From positions 18,118 to 82,117 of the forward strand of contig CAZPZZ010000003.1 in assembly GCA_964591245.1 (NCBI GenBank): a stretch of DNA of 64,000 bases, read 5' to 3'. Position numbers and translations under genes: made by a program. The notes beneath the pieces are model-generated. The model worked only from the letters and a program-made list of their open reading frames with translations. It made no database searches and was not told where the DNA came from. Within the stretch, counting starts at the first letter, position 1. The number at the start of each line of letters is the position of its first letter. Source of the stretch: CAZPZZ01 sp964591245. Lineage in GTDB: Bacteria; Acidobacteriota; Vicinamibacteria; Vicinamibacterales; UBA8438. Shown piece after piece: positions 26,612-36,583 of this stretch.

Positions 26612-28171
26612 CTATTGAGGGGGAACGGGAACCACCGGATCAGTGGGCTCAGCGGAGGCTGGCTCGGCATCCTCGGTGGCCGAAGACGCGCCTCCGGGCG
26701 CACCCAAGGCCGCCCCGATGCCGTCATCGGGAGTGAGCGGTTGGGCCGACGGAATAGGCGCCAGTGGCGGCGGAACCTCGATCGCCGGCAGGTCTTCCGC
26801 GTTCTCCGTCTCAATCGCCTTCAGCAACTCATCACGAGTCTTGTGCACGCGGCCGTAGCTACCAGCGGAAATGACGTAATACCAACCAGCGAACCGTGTT
26901 GTGAGTTCTTCCGCTCGCTCGCGCCCTTCTGCTGTCTGGCGCTCCCAGCGCTCGTGGAGGTCGGCGCGGTCTCTGTTTTCACGATCGGCGTCGGTCCACT
27001 GCGGTTCGGCCCTGTTTTCGTAATCACGGTTCGTCGGTTGCTCGGGTTCAGGAAGCGCGTCGGCATCAAACTCGGCAGAAATCAACACATAGCGGTTCTC
27101 GCCGGTGCCGGTTCCCTCATCGTCGCTGGTCTCATCTCCGATCGACACAGCATTGCCGCTTCCATAGAGAATCTCGCCAAACCGTAATGTGTAGAGCACG
27201 CCTAGATCTGTACGCACCCGCAGCTCACCCTCGTTCGACAGCATGTCTCCTTGCTGCGTCGGATAGAACCCACGGGATTGCATCGTCTGCAAATCCGCGT
27301 TGGTGATCGTCTGTGCCTCGAATGCCTGGCGCAGGTTGCCGGTGAGTCCCTCGGGCTTCGGTCGCACGCCGTCGATCCTGAGACCCATGAGGCCACCGAT
27401 CAACAGATTCATCTGGACGTAATCAACTTCCATCCCCTCGGGTACATCACCACCCGCCCAGACGTCATCCTCAACCCAGTCAACGATGAACTCTCCTCGA
27501 TTCCGCACGAGTCCCGTGCTTTCATCGACCTGATACTCCCGGAGTTCAAGATGTTTCACATCTTCCCGTTCGATCCCCAAGAGGTTCGTCTCGATCCAGT
27601 CACTGAAATTCGTCGAGATGCCGATGTCGGTGCGTGCAGCATAAACACGATTCTGACCAGGCACCCGAACGAAATTCAGCCCCGGACTGCCCTCGACGGA
27701 GTTCCCGATGATCAGATCGGCCAGCACGTCATCGCTGGCCCCCTTGAACGTGACCCGCCGGCCGCGCCCCCGCAACGAACTAATACCTTCGTCGAGCGGA
27801 TCGATCACACCGAACGCCTCGTGGTCGGTCACATTATCGGACCGGAAATCATCCTTCGTGACGGCGATCATCCCTGCTGCCGTACTCGCCAACCGCTCCT
27901 CACCATCAGCGGGATATTCGTGGTGAGAAGGAATGGTCCAGAGACCATTTCTATTGGTTACCTGGAAAATCGCTGCGGCCGCAGTATCCTCGTCGAATTC
28001 GACGACCTCAAGCGAGGCCGCCGCACCCGGGTCGACGAACTCTGGAAAGAACGTCTCACCAACATCAAAGAATGCATCGGGTGCCGCGCGGCGCGGCGCT
28101 GTCGACGCCGCGAACACAACGAGCCCAACCGCAACGACGCCAAAAATCGTGGTCTTGTTCAGCTCACCCAT
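26612..28171 (-). CDS. DUF4340 protein of a Gld-type ABC system
   Basis: This encodes 519 residues. The N-terminus has a single hydrophobic anchor (T-I-F-G-V-V-A-V-G-L-V-V-F-A-A-S-T-A), so the bulk should be periplasmic. The body fits DUF4340 proteins, which regularly accompany GldA/GldF/GldG-type transporters: F-F-P-E-F-V-D-P, then repeated beta-rich modules with I-G-N-S-V-E-G-S-P-G and Y-A-A-R-T. The C-terminus is an alanine/proline/glutamate-rich tail (about residues 465-519) that looks disordered. It lies 64 bases downstream of the fused permease-GldG gene. Function unknown; the context suggests a periplasmic partner of the transporter. Confidence 0.8.
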   Translation of the reverse strand: MGELNKTTIFGVVAVGLVVFAASTAPRRAAPDAFFDVGETFFPEFVDPGAAASLEVVEFDEDTAAAAIFQVTNRNGLWTIPSHHEYPADGEERLASTAAGMIAVTKDDFRSDNVTDHEAFGVIDPLDEGISSLRGRGRRVTFKGASDDVLADLIIGNSVEGSPGLNFVRVPGQNRVYAARTDIGISTNFSDWIETNLLGIEREDVKHLELREYQVDESTGLVRNRGEFIVDWVEDDVWAGGDVPEGMEVDYVQMNLLIGGLMGLRIDGVRPKPEGLTGNLRQAFEAQTITNADLQTMQSRGFYPTQQGDMLSNEGELRVRTDLGVLYTLRFGEILYGSGNAVSIGDETSDDEGTGTGENRYVLISAEFDADALPEPEQPTNRDYENRAEPQWTDADRENRDRADLHERWERQTAEGRERAEELTTRFAGWYYVISAGSYGRVHKTRDELLKAIETENAEDLPAIEVPPPLAPIPSAQPLTPDDGIGAALGAPGGASSATEDAEPASAEPTDPVVPVPPQ

Positions 28172-28235
28172 GGTTCAGTTTCTTGATGTCCCGTTGATAG
28201 CTCTCGGGCCCTACAGACCCCACCTCGATATGTCA

Positions 28236-31200
28236 TTAATCGCGGAGACGCCTTGCCGCAGCCGCACCTTCCCGTTCCCGACGCTGACGTCTCAAGAAAA
28301 TCATGACGCCGAGCGCAAAGACGGGCAAGGGTGGAAGCGCGATCGCGGCCGTCTTGATCCGACTCTGAATCGCCCGAATCTGAGTTTCCATCCGCTCCAG
28401 ACTCGCCCGGATCTTGGTTGCTTTCTCTGTCTCGATGTTCGCCGAGAGCACATTCAAGCGGCGGTTTTCAACCTCTTCGAGATTGCGCGCCATAATCTGC
28501 TTGGCCTGAGCATCAATGTCTGTCCGGTTCTGGACCTCAGCCACCCGTTCGTTGAGCCTGTTCTGGGCATCGGCCAAGGCCACTTCAGCGTCTTCCTCAG
28601 CCTGCTGCTCATCCAGCGTCCGTTGTTCAACAAACTCGGCCGTCTGCGCCTCGACACGCTCCAACGTACGGTGCCGTGCTCTTCGACTGCGGAGCTCAAC
28701 GAAAGAGTCATCCTCCAGCAGAGAATCCATGGCATTGAGAAAGAACGTGACGTTGTCGAAATTCAAATTACCTGGCGCCACCTCGCGAATTTGGAAGAAC
28801 TGCTCGCCGATGAAATCGAGGTCGGCCACGATCACCAGGTTGAGGGGACCGTCCGTACTCCAGGGAGACTCGTCTTCATCAGGAACGCCCAGTTCAGCTT
28901 CGACCTCCAACGGTTCTGGCTCGGTCGCGACAGGCTCGGCCGGCTCTCCCTCATCCGTTACCACCTGTCCGAGGGCCGTCTCGTTTTCGGATGACGTATC
29001 CTCAGCGGACTCTTCTTCCTGCCCGGTGGACACTTCCGTCTGAGCGACCACAGACTCCTCTGCAGCCTCGACTCCTGGCGTTCCCTCAGCCGCGGCCGGT
29101 GACGCTGCCTCGACCGCGGCAGTCTCGGTCGCGCCTTCCGTCAGCGACGCATCCGCTGCCTCAGGTGACGGTTCCTCCTCCTCGGGCTCCGTGCCAGCAG
29201 AGGTCGACGCACCAGGCTGCTCCACGGCATCCGACTCTCCCTCGTCGTCCCCCGACACTACATCACTGGAGTCCTCGGCTCCGGCATCGGCGGACATCTC
29301 CGGCTCCGCCGCGTCGAGCGGCGCTTCGGTCGCCTCGGCAGCGTCAGGGGTATCGCCATCTCCAGACGTGGATTCAGACTCCGACTCGACAGCCGCGTCA
29401 TCGACTACAGCAACCGGCCCAGCCCGCCGCACCCGGGCCGCCACAATGAACGCCTCATCGTCCTGTTGTCGCACCGGGTTGGGATTGATGGAAGGACCGA
29501 AGAAGCTCTGTCGAACGAGGCTGAAGTAACCGTTGTGACCGGATACCTCACCGGTACGCAACAGCGGTTCGAACTCGATTGCGGCATCACCCTCATCTAG
29601 CGGACGCAAGAACCCGGGATAGAGGAAGACCAACTCCTGCAAATCCTTGACGATGTCGGCATCGGGATTGAATGTCTCGGGATTCTCGTTTCCACTACCG
29701 AGAAATACAACCTCGGATGGCATGTACGAGAGATCGGGATGCGGGTTGTAACTGTCCCAGACAATGCGCGTAGGCTCCCAGTCGACGCCAAAATCTTCAA
29801 TCCACTGTCTGACATTTCCACGCGGGCCAGGTCGAGCCGAACCTGGCGGGTAGGTGAACGGGTTCCCTTCTCCTGCCCACTCAGTCGGCGACAATGTCGG
29901 ATTTACAGCGGGAAGCGGGTCGACAAGCACCATCGCCGGCTTTCCTCGACGAATGTACTCAGTGACGTTGACCATCTGATCGGTCTGCATCGAGGAAGGC
30001 AGCGCCACAAGAATTGCATCGATGTCATCAGCAATAGGGAACTCTGCGTTGACCTCGACCACCTCGTATTGTTTTCGGAGTTCGTTGACCACCGACCATT
30101 GAGGAAGCTGCTGTTCGCTGGCCATATTCTGGCCACCGAAGATCTTGGCCATCGTGTCGACAACCCCGACCCGCTTACGCTCACTTCCAGCAACCACCCG
30201 AATGGTGCGAACGATCTCGTACTCCGTGGGTAACCCGCGATCGAAGAACGGAATCACCTGTTGTTCGGCGCCGGCGGTAAACGCCACCCCCATGAATACC
30301 TCGGCGATCTCCGATCGCCCGCCACTCAGGTCGCGCATGGCCCGCGGCCCAATGCCAAATTTTTCACGCGCATTGATGGCGGCATCAGAAAACGGCTCTG
30401 TATCCTCGACCAGTACCTCCACCTTGGGGCCAGCGATAGCGTCGATTTCCTCCAGAATACCCACGAGGTTAGAACGCGCCTGGACCAACGCTTCCGGTAC
30501 CACCGGACTCAAAAACGCCTGGATGAAGACCGGACGGTCCCCGGGCAACTCCGCCAGCAGGCGACGCGTCTCGCTACTCACGGACGAGAGCCGTTCTGCG
30601 GTGACATCGAGCCGAACCGTCGCCCTGGCCACCAGCACATTCGCGGCCACGAGTGCAATCGCGAGCGAGATGGCACGAACGGTGTGATGAGACCACATGG
30701 GCAACCCGTCCGCCTCACGTGGCCAATGACGTCGGCTCGAAACCAGGATGTTCAAGTAGAGAAAGAACCCGGCCACCGAGATGAACGCCAGCGCTCCCGA
30801 AAGCGTGAGCACGCCCTTCGAATAGTCCCAGAACGGATAAAACACACTAAGCGGGGCCACCAGACGACCACCGTCGACACTGAAAGCCGCCACCACCGAA
30901 TCCACAAAAATGGTGGCACCACAGAACACGGCGCCCAAGATGAAGGCGACGGTGACGTTCGCGGTCAACATCGATGCCAACATGCCCACCGGGATCAAGG
31001 CTGCACCTACCAACCAGAAGCCGATGTAATTCCCGAGCATCAAGCCCAGATCGGGACTACCGAGAAAGAACAGCACGAAGACATGACTGAGTGACAAGAG
31101 TAACGAGGCGGTGTAGATGCCCAACGTCGCTGCGTATTTGCCCAGTACGATCTCAACGTCCGTGGCGGGAAGCGTAAACAACAGCTCCGCCGTTCCGAGC

Positions 31201-31448
31201 CGTCGCTCTTCTGACCAGACCGACATGGTCAGTGCAGGAACGAACAACAACAGCAAAAACGGAAATACCTGATTCAGCTGGTCGAGGTTCGCCAGGTTGT
31301 CGAGAAAGAACCGGTCCTGCCAGAACGCCGCGGCCGCACTCAAGAAAATAAAGAGCGTTATGAACACGTAGCCGGACGGACTGCTGAAATACAGCCGCAG
31401 ATCCCGTTTCGCCAGCGCCCGCACGATTGCGAAGTTGACGTTACCCAT
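28236..31448 (-). CDS. Fused ABC-2 permease (GldF-like) and GldG-like protein with an acidic insert
   Basis: This encodes 1070 residues. Residues about 1-240 are a six-helix ABC-2 permease: R-D-L-R-L-Y-F-S-S-P at the start and S-V-W-S-E-E-R-R-L-G-T-A-E-L-L in the conserved loop. A further helix follows (about 255-275), then a GldG-like periplasmic domain (about 280-680 and 862-920, with N-L-V-I-V-A-D-L-D-F near its end). A coiled-coil stretch (about 930-1030) and a final helix with a basic tail close it. Between the two GldG parts lies a strongly acidic Ala/Glu/Asp/Ser/Thr-rich insert of about 177 residues (685-861). In many bacteria the permease and GldG are separate genes. The ATPase gene lies 99 bases upstream. 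Substrate unknown. Confidence 0.85.
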   Translation of the reverse strand: MGNVNFAIVRALAKRDLRLYFSSPSGYVFITLFIFLSAAAAFWQDRFFLDNLANLDQLNQVFPFLLLLFVPALTMSVWSEERRLGTAELLFTLPATDVEIVLGKYAATLGIYTASLLLSLSHVFVLFFLGSPDLGLMLGNYIGFWLVGAALIPVGMLASMLTANVTVAFILGAVFCGATIFVDSVVAAFSVDGGRLVAPLSVFYPFWDYSKGVLTLSGALAFISVAGFFLYLNILVSSRRHWPREADGLPMWSHHTVRAISLAIALVAANVLVARATVRLDVTAERLSSVSSETRRLLAELPGDRPVFIQAFLSPVVPEALVQARSNLVGILEEIDAIAGPKVEVLVEDTEPFSDAAINAREKFGIGPRAMRDLSGGRSEIAEVFMGVAFTAGAEQQVIPFFDRGLPTEYEIVRTIRVVAGSERKRVGVVDTMAKIFGGQNMASEQQLPQWSVVNELRKQYEVVEVNAEFPIADDIDAILVALPSSMQTDQMVNVTEYIRRGKPAMVLVDPLPAVNPTLSPTEWAGEGNPFTYPPGSARPGPRGNVRQWIEDFGVDWEPTRIVWDSYNPHPDLSYMPSEVVFLGSGNENPETFNPDADIVKDLQELVFLYPGFLRPLDEGDAAIEFEPLLRTGEVSGHNGYFSLVRQSFFGPSINPNPVRQQDDEAFIVAARVRRAGPVAVVDDAAVESESESTSGDGDTPDAAEATEAPLDAAEPEMSADAGAEDSSDVVSGDDEGESDAVEQPGASTSAGTEPEEEEPSPEAADASLTEGATETAAVEAASPAAAEGTPGVEAAEESVVAQTEVSTGQEEESAEDTSSENETALGQVVTDEGEPAEPVATEPEPLEVEAELGVPDEDESPWSTDGPLNLVIVADLDFIGEQFFQIREVAPGNLNFDNVTFFLNAMDSLLEDDSFVELRSRRARHRTLERVEAQTAEFVEQRTLDEQQAEEDAEVALADAQNRLNERVAEVQNRTDIDAQAKQIMARNLEEVENRRLNVLSANIETEKATKIRASLERMETQIRAIQSRIKTAAIALPPLPVFALGVMIFLRRQRREREGAAAARRLRD

Positions 31449-31547
31449 CGTTCCTAATCGTCTCCCGTTGGCCTACCCTCAGTGGCGTGACATATTCTCG
31501 GCGTGGCCGCCGCGCCTGCCGGGACAGGGTCTTCTACTCTGATACGA

Positions 31548-32372
31548 CTAGCCTGCCGCAGGTGGTATGACTCCAGCTGCCGCCGACTTCCCTACCGACG
31601 CGGCCCCAGTCAGGCGATAGAACGGCTTCTCAAGTGAGCCGTCCTCCTTGAGATCGCCCAGCGTGCCGTCGTAAACCAGGCGACCATTGTTGATCAGCAG
31701 TACCCGGTCAGCGACTGCCTCGACCTCTTGCAAGATGTGGGTCGAGATCAGCACAGTCTTGGTCCCCCCCAGACGCTGAATATTCTCGCGGAACTGCTTG
31801 ATCTGGTTAGGATCGAGTCCCGCGGTGGGCTCGTCCATGATCAAGACCTCGGGATCATGCAACAGCGCCTGCGCCAACCCCACACGCTGCTTGTAGCCCT
31901 TTGACAGCTTGCCAATCGGCTTCTCCAGCACAAGTTCCAAGGCGCAGATCCCAACAACCTCTTCTATCCGCTGCTTGAGTCGCGTTGGCGCCAGCTCACG
32001 AGCTTCACCAAAGAAGTGCATCAGCTCGAGGGGTGTCATGTCCGGGTAGAGCGGCCCGCTCTCGGGGAGGTACCCGAGCCGCTTCGACGCCTGAATCCGG
32101 TGTTCACGCACATCGAACCCCGCGATGGCAGCCCGACCCGCGCTCGGAGCCAGAAACCCGGTGAGCATGCGCATCAAGGTCGTTTTTCCCGCGCCGTTGG
32201 GCCCGAGAAACGCCACGATCTGCCCCTGGGGAATCGAGAACGACGCATCGCCTACGGCGACAAAGGGCCCGTAGTACTTACACAGCCCCTCGGCCGCAAT
32301 CATCGCCGGTGGACCATCAGGGCGCACCCCCGTGGTCTGCTGGTCCTCGCGTACCTTATTTTCCTGTTCCAC
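31548..32372 (-). CDS. ABC transporter ATP-binding protein, GldA-like
   Basis: This encodes 274 residues from a GTG at 32372 (purine-rich GAGGCAGGGA upstream); an ATG at 32303 giving 251 residues is a good alternative. All ABC ATPase motifs are intact: Walker A G-P-N-G-A-G-K-T-T, Q-loop region L-P-E-S-G-P-L-Y, signature L-S-K-G-Y-K-Q-R, Walker B L-I-M-D-E-P and the switch His in S-T-H-I-L-Q-E-V. The L-S-K-G-Y signature is that of the GldA/ABC-2 class. It powers the permease encoded immediately downstream, with the DUF4340 protein third in the operon. Confidence 0.93.
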   Translation of the reverse strand: MEQENKVREDQQTTGVRPDGPPAMIAAEGLCKYYGPFVAVGDASFSIPQGQIVAFLGPNGAGKTTLMRMLTGFLAPSAGRAAIAGFDVREHRIQASKRLGYLPESGPLYPDMTPLELMHFFGEARELAPTRLKQRIEEVVGICALELVLEKPIGKLSKGYKQRVGLAQALLHDPEVLIMDEPTAGLDPNQIKQFRENIQRLGGTKTVLISTHILQEVEAVADRVLLINNGRLVYDGTLGDLKEDGSLEKPFYRLTGAASVGKSAAAGVIPPAAG

Positions 32373-32718
32373 GTTCCCTGCCTCGACCAGAAGGTCAGTC
32401 CCAGCACTTCGCGCAGACAATCCGCACCCTATGGACTACTGTGCTCGTCCTATTTTCTTCATCAGACTTGCAACGAGTCCCCGTGCCTGGGACTTTTCTC
32501 GGCCGGTCATGACCACCGTTCTCTCCTACGGCACTAGCCGCCCCCCGCCATCGGACATCGCCACGACGGGTCAGAGATTCAGGCTTAGGTCGCGCTGCGA
32601 CCGCACTAAACAAACTCCAAGCATAGCCAATCCGATGAACCGTCTTCAACCCACGCCAACCCGATGCCCATCGCGGCGTGGTACCATCCCGATTGCGAAC
32701 GCCTGTTCCGCACACACC
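32373..32718. other. Divergent intergenic region between the ABC ATPase and crcB
   Basis: This region of 346 bases should carry promoters for the Gld-type operon (minus) and crcB (plus). I looked for a fluoride riboswitch ahead of crcB and could not recognise the crcB motif. No further gene is convincing. Confidence 0.4.
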
Positions 32719-33096
32719 ATGACCCAGGTATTGCTCGTCGGCGCAGGGGGCTTCGTGGGCTCTATCGCGCGCTATCTCATCGCCGGTTTCGCACAAAGTG
32801 CCTCGAATGGTCCCTTTCCGCTCGGTACGCTCATTGTCAACGTCGTGGGGTGTATTGCCATCGGCAGTATCTCTCAGCTGCTCGAAGGGACGCCCTTCCT
32901 CTCTCATAACGGACGCGCCTTCCTAGTTATTGGGTTACTCGGGGGCTTCACCACTTTTTCTACATTCGGCAATGAAACGGTCACCCTGCTTCGAGACGCG
33001 AGTGCCGTCACCGCCCTACTTAACGTCGCGGGAAACGTTTTCCTCGCGATAGGTGGTGTCTGGCTCGGACGATCGGCCGTCAGCTACCTCACGTGA
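32719..33096 (+). CDS. crcB: Fluoride ion channel CrcB/FluC
   Basis: This encodes 125 residues, the standard size. Open frame extends far upstream, but the ATG at 32719 gives the family N-terminus (T-Q-V-L-L-V-G-A-G-G-F-V-G-S-I-A-R-Y). Four membrane helices are evident, and the channel signature G-G-F-T-T-F-S-T-F is intact, with the conserved Asn in L-I-V-N-V-V-G. It exports cytoplasmic fluoride as a dual-topology dimer. A single copy is present here, compatible with the homodimeric type. Confidence 0.95.
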   Translation: MTQVLLVGAGGFVGSIARYLIAGFAQSASNGPFPLGTLIVNVVGCIAIGSISQLLEGTPFLSHNGRAFLVIGLLGGFTTFSTFGNETVTLLRDASAVTALLNVAGNVFLAIGGVWLGRSAVSYLT

Positions 33097-33222
33097 GTGT
33101 CCCTCGACCCCTTCCCTGCTATTGATGACGGCCTGATCGCCCCGAGTGGCCAGGTCGACAAGTGACACTGCTATGCACTGGAGACCGCACCGCCTCCGGC
33201 AGGCCTGCTATGCTGCAACCAT

Positions 33223-34578
33223 ATGATTCACCATGCACCCCCCTTCAATCGGAGGACACCCCGCTACACGCTGCCAACGCTCATGGCAGCGCTCGCCTTG
33301 CTACTCGGTAACCTTGAACCGAACGTCGAAGCCCAGACCGACACGCCCATGAACGAATTCGCCGAACGCTACGTCAAACTGGTGCTCGCATTAGGACAGC
33401 ACGATCCCGACTCGGTCGATGCCTACTACGGACCCGAGCAGTGGCAGGTCGAGGCCGCTACGGCAGGCCTCCCCCTCGACCAGATCGCAGACGCTGCGGA
33501 TGGACTCGCCGAAGAACTTCGCATCGGATTCGACCACGACACCTCAGTGCCGACGCCAGATGCCCCGGCGCGACTGCGCCACCAATATCTGCAACGACAG
33601 CTACAAGCGCTGGCGGCTCGGGTGCACATGCTCACCGGGCGTACGCTGCCATTTGACGACGAATCGGACATTCTCTACGACGCGGTTGCCCCACACCGCT
33701 CAGAAACCTATTTTTCGGACACACTCATCCAACTTGAGCGAACGCTCCCCGGCGACGGTTCGCTGATCGACCGCTACACCGCATTCCGCGCGGAATTCGA
33801 GATTCCTCCAGACCGGATAAATCACGTCTTTGACGCAGCTATCGCCGAGTGTCGTCGGCGCACACTCGCACACGTCGACCTTCCAGGCGAAGAAGAGTTC
33901 AGCGTTGAGTATGTGACCGACAAGCCCTGGAGTGGGTACAACTGGTACCAAGGAGGGTTCCGGAGCCTGATTCAGGTGAACACCGACTTACCCATTCATA
34001 TCGATCGGGCGATCGACTTAGCCTGCCACGAGGGGTACCCAGGTCACCATGTCTACAACGTGCTGCTTGAGCGCCACCTGGTTCGAGACCGCGGGTGGCC
34101 GGAATTCTCGGTATACCCGCTGTTTTCACCACAATCCCTGATTGCCGAGGGCACCGCGAACTATGGGATCGAGATTACGTTCTCAGAAGAAGAACGGCTC
34201 GACTTCGAACGAGACGTACTATTTCCCGCGGCGGGACTCGACGGCTCTCGTGCCACAAGATATTACGAGATCCAGGCCCTGGTCGCCCGACTCGACTACG
34301 CTGGCAACGAGGCTGCACGACGCTATCTGAATGGCGAGATCGACCGGGCTGCCGCCACGAACTGGCTGAGCCAGTACGCCCTGATGGATCCTGCTCGAGC
34401 TGAACAGCGTACGCAATTTTTCGACCATTACCGCAGCTACGTCATCAACTACAACCTGGGTAAAGACCTCGTGGCCGCATTTATCGAACGTACAAGCGAC
34501 GGTACAAACACCGGTCGGTGGCAGGCCTTCACGGGACTACTCGCATCGCCCCGATTGCCCTCCGGATTACGCGAGTAA
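33223..34578 (+). CDS. Exported DUF885-like putative metallopeptidase
   Basis: This encodes 451 residues with an N-terminal signal-like segment (P-T-L-M-A-A-L-A-L-L-L-G-N, cleavage near V-E-A-Q). The helical body carries H-E-G-Y-P-G-H-H near residue 268, matching the HExxPGHH zinc-binding pattern of DUF885-related gluzincins, with a downstream Glu candidate in A-E-G-T-A-N-Y-G. DUF885 proteins are usually about 550-600 residues, so this is a compact member. The likely role is a periplasmic metallopeptidase, but activity is not proven for most relatives. It begins 126 bases after crcB on the same strand. Confidence 0.7.
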   Translation: MIHHAPPFNRRTPRYTLPTLMAALALLLGNLEPNVEAQTDTPMNEFAERYVKLVLALGQHDPDSVDAYYGPEQWQVEAATAGLPLDQIADAADGLAEELRIGFDHDTSVPTPDAPARLRHQYLQRQLQALAARVHMLTGRTLPFDDESDILYDAVAPHRSETYFSDTLIQLERTLPGDGSLIDRYTAFRAEFEIPPDRINHVFDAAIAECRRRTLAHVDLPGEEEFSVEYVTDKPWSGYNWYQGGFRSLIQVNTDLPIHIDRAIDLACHEGYPGHHVYNVLLERHLVRDRGWPEFSVYPLFSPQSLIAEGTANYGIEITFSEEERLDFERDVLFPAAGLDGSRATRYYEIQALVARLDYAGNEAARRYLNGEIDRAAATNWLSQYALMDPARAEQRTQFFDHYRSYVINYNLGKDLVAAFIERTSDGTNTGRWQAFTGLLASPRLPSGLRE

Positions 34579-34653
34579 CCTTGCCACACGCAAAGTTCCC
34601 GATCACGCAACCACCGGGATGATGGAGCCACGCGGCGGAAGGGACGTGTACCG

Positions 34654-35115
34654 ATGAAGAAGAAACGAGAGCCTGGAATCTGGCTCGCACTGGCCTGCTC
34701 GATATGGGGAATCTCACTCACCGCACAGTCAGCGACTCCGCCGGCTCAAGCGCCCCTGGTGATGAACTGGGAGTCAGTGGAGTGGGGCCCGCCGTCGGAG
34801 CGTCCAGGGTTCCCAGCCGGCCTCCGAAACGCCCCCGTCGCAACGGATCCCGAAACAGAGGGGCCGACCTATCTGGCGCGATTTCCAGCGGGAAGCCGCT
34901 TCAAGATGCACTGGCACACGCACACGGAGACCGTGGTCGTGCTCGAAGGCAACGTCGACATTATCCTCGACGGGACCCGCCACACGGCCACGGAGGGAAG
35001 CTATATCCTCATCCCTGGTCTGGCACACCACGAGTGGGTGGTCCCAGACACGGGTGACGTGGTTCTACTGGCACGACGAGACGGACCGGCAGATTTTCAT
35101 TTCGTCGAACCATAA
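34654..35115 (+). CDS. Exported cupin-domain protein
   Basis: This encodes 153 residues with a signal peptide (I-W-L-A-L-A-C-S-I-W-G-I-S-L-T-A-Q). The mature protein is a single cupin barrel with the metal site H-W-H-T-H-T-E (about residues 87-93), then V-L-E-G-N-V and a late His in L-A-H-H-E-W. Small exported cupins of this type may be dioxygenases, isomerases or sensors; substrate cannot be told. It lies 75 bases after the DUF885-like gene and may be cotranscribed with it. Confidence 0.8.
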   Translation: MKKKREPGIWLALACSIWGISLTAQSATPPAQAPLVMNWESVEWGPPSERPGFPAGLRNAPVATDPETEGPTYLARFPAGSRFKMHWHTHTETVVVLEGNVDIILDGTRHTATEGSYILIPGLAHHEWVVPDTGDVVLLARRDGPADFHFVEP

Positions 35116-35137
35116 AAAGCCCGACGACACCCGCCTT

Positions 35138-36475
35138 CTAATGCACGATTGCCTGGTATACGAGATTCCGCGAGAGCCCCTGCACCTCTCCGCTCTCAGC
35201 ACCACGGTGTTGGATCATGCCAACGAAGGCCAGATCAGTCTCAGGGTCAATCCAAAACCACGTCCCGGCGGCGCCATACCAATACGCCGTCCCGTTCGGC
35301 CACGGCTCGCCGGCTGCTGCCGCGTCCATAACCACGGCGAAATCGAGTCCAAACCCCTGGCCCGGGGAGGCGGTGTACCCCAATGGCAATCCCTGCCCCT
35401 GGGCCATCTTGCCCAATGGTTCGTGAAGCAAATGGTTCGTACGCATCATCTCGATGGTACGAGGGGCAAGTAACCGCGCCCCATCCAACGCCCCTCCATT
35501 GAGCAGCATCTGCGTGAACCGCAGATAGTCACCCACGGTCGAGTAGAGGCCACCGCCGCCCGACGGCCCGGCCGGAGGTCGCGTCCTGATTTCGGTGCCC
35601 GTCAGTTCCAGTTCTCCGCTCTCTCCAACTCGATGCTCCCGCCCGGCGCGATCTTCACGGCCCGCCGGTACGAAGAACGCGGTATTGGCCATACCCAGTG
35701 GCTCAAAGATTCTGCTCAGGAGAAATTCATCGAAGGGTTGGCCTGACAACTTCTCCACGAGGTACCCCTGCACGTCCACCGAGATACTGTAGAAATAACT
35801 CGTGCCAGGCTGCGCCCGAAGAGGTAGGGTCCCGAGCTTTTCGATCATTACCTGCAAGGGTGCATCGGCATTGAGCACTCCTTCCGTTCGATACACGCTG
35901 CTCATAGGATCCGCATCGGTCAATGCATACGCCAATCCGCCTGAATGCGTCATCAACTCACGCATCGTCATCGACCGCTGGGCGTCCTGCAGCACGGGCG
36001 CGCCATCCGCAGATTCGCCGGCGCGCACCTGGAGATCGGCGAACTCGGGAATGTACTTCGACACCGGGTCATTGAGCCGCCACAACCCCTCCTCGTAGAG
36101 CATCATCATGGCTACGCCAGTGATGGGCTTCGTCATCGAGTAAATGCGAAAAATGGTGTCAGTCGAGATCGGCGTCGCCGATTCAACGTCCTGGACTCCG
36201 ACGGCATCGACAAAGGCAACCTTCCCGTGGCGCGCCAACATCGTCACCACGCCGGCAAGCTTACCGTCGGCAACCATCTGTTCCATGCTAGCTGCAAGCC
36301 TCTCGAGCCGGGCCGAGGACAACCCGACGTCAGCTGGAGCCACAACACTCAAATCGCGCGCACCATGATGTCCATGTCCATCGTGGGTTTGCGCCCGAAC
36401 GGCACCACCGGCGACCAGTGCCACCAGCATCACGATGCACGTCAGCCTCACCGAATATTCGACCGCTCTCTGCAT
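35138..36475 (-). CDS. Exported serine hydrolase, beta-lactamase class C fold (tandem copy 1)
   Basis: This encodes 445 residues with a signal peptide (L-T-C-I-V-M-L-V-A-L-V-A-G-G-A-V-R-A-Q). Directly after it is a histidine-rich stretch (T-H-D-G-H-G-H-H-G). The catalytic S-x-x-K is S-M-T-K in I-Y-S-M-T-K-P-I-T-G. The second motif is Y-S-I where Y-x-N is usual, followed by Q-G-Y-L-V-E-K-L-S-G. The third region is A-A-G-T-W-F-W-I-D-P, as in EstB-like esterases and D-aminopeptidase relatives. It is likely a periplasmic esterase or peptidase rather than an antibiotic-degrading enzyme. It lies 108 bases after a close paralogue on the same strand and converges with the cupin gene. Confidence 0.85.
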   Translation of the reverse strand: MQRAVEYSVRLTCIVMLVALVAGGAVRAQTHDGHGHHGARDLSVVAPADVGLSSARLERLAASMEQMVADGKLAGVVTMLARHGKVAFVDAVGVQDVESATPISTDTIFRIYSMTKPITGVAMMMLYEEGLWRLNDPVSKYIPEFADLQVRAGESADGAPVLQDAQRSMTMRELMTHSGGLAYALTDADPMSSVYRTEGVLNADAPLQVMIEKLGTLPLRAQPGTSYFYSISVDVQGYLVEKLSGQPFDEFLLSRIFEPLGMANTAFFVPAGREDRAGREHRVGESGELELTGTEIRTRPPAGPSGGGGLYSTVGDYLRFTQMLLNGGALDGARLLAPRTIEMMRTNHLLHEPLGKMAQGQGLPLGYTASPGQGFGLDFAVVMDAAAAGEPWPNGTAYWYGAAGTWFWIDPETDLAFVGMIQHRGAESGEVQGLSRNLVYQAIVH

Positions 36476-36583
36476 GACTGTTGCTCTCCAAATGCTTCCA
36501 GACCCCCGACATCTCCAGGCCCGGGACAGCCCATCACCACGTCTCCAGGGTTCAGATCCCCTGGCGCGACAACAAGAACTCCA

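Noticed and set aside
32500..32718. Possible fluoride riboswitch ahead of crcB
   Set aside because: I could not find the conserved crcB-motif sequence or its pseudoknot pairing in this stretch.
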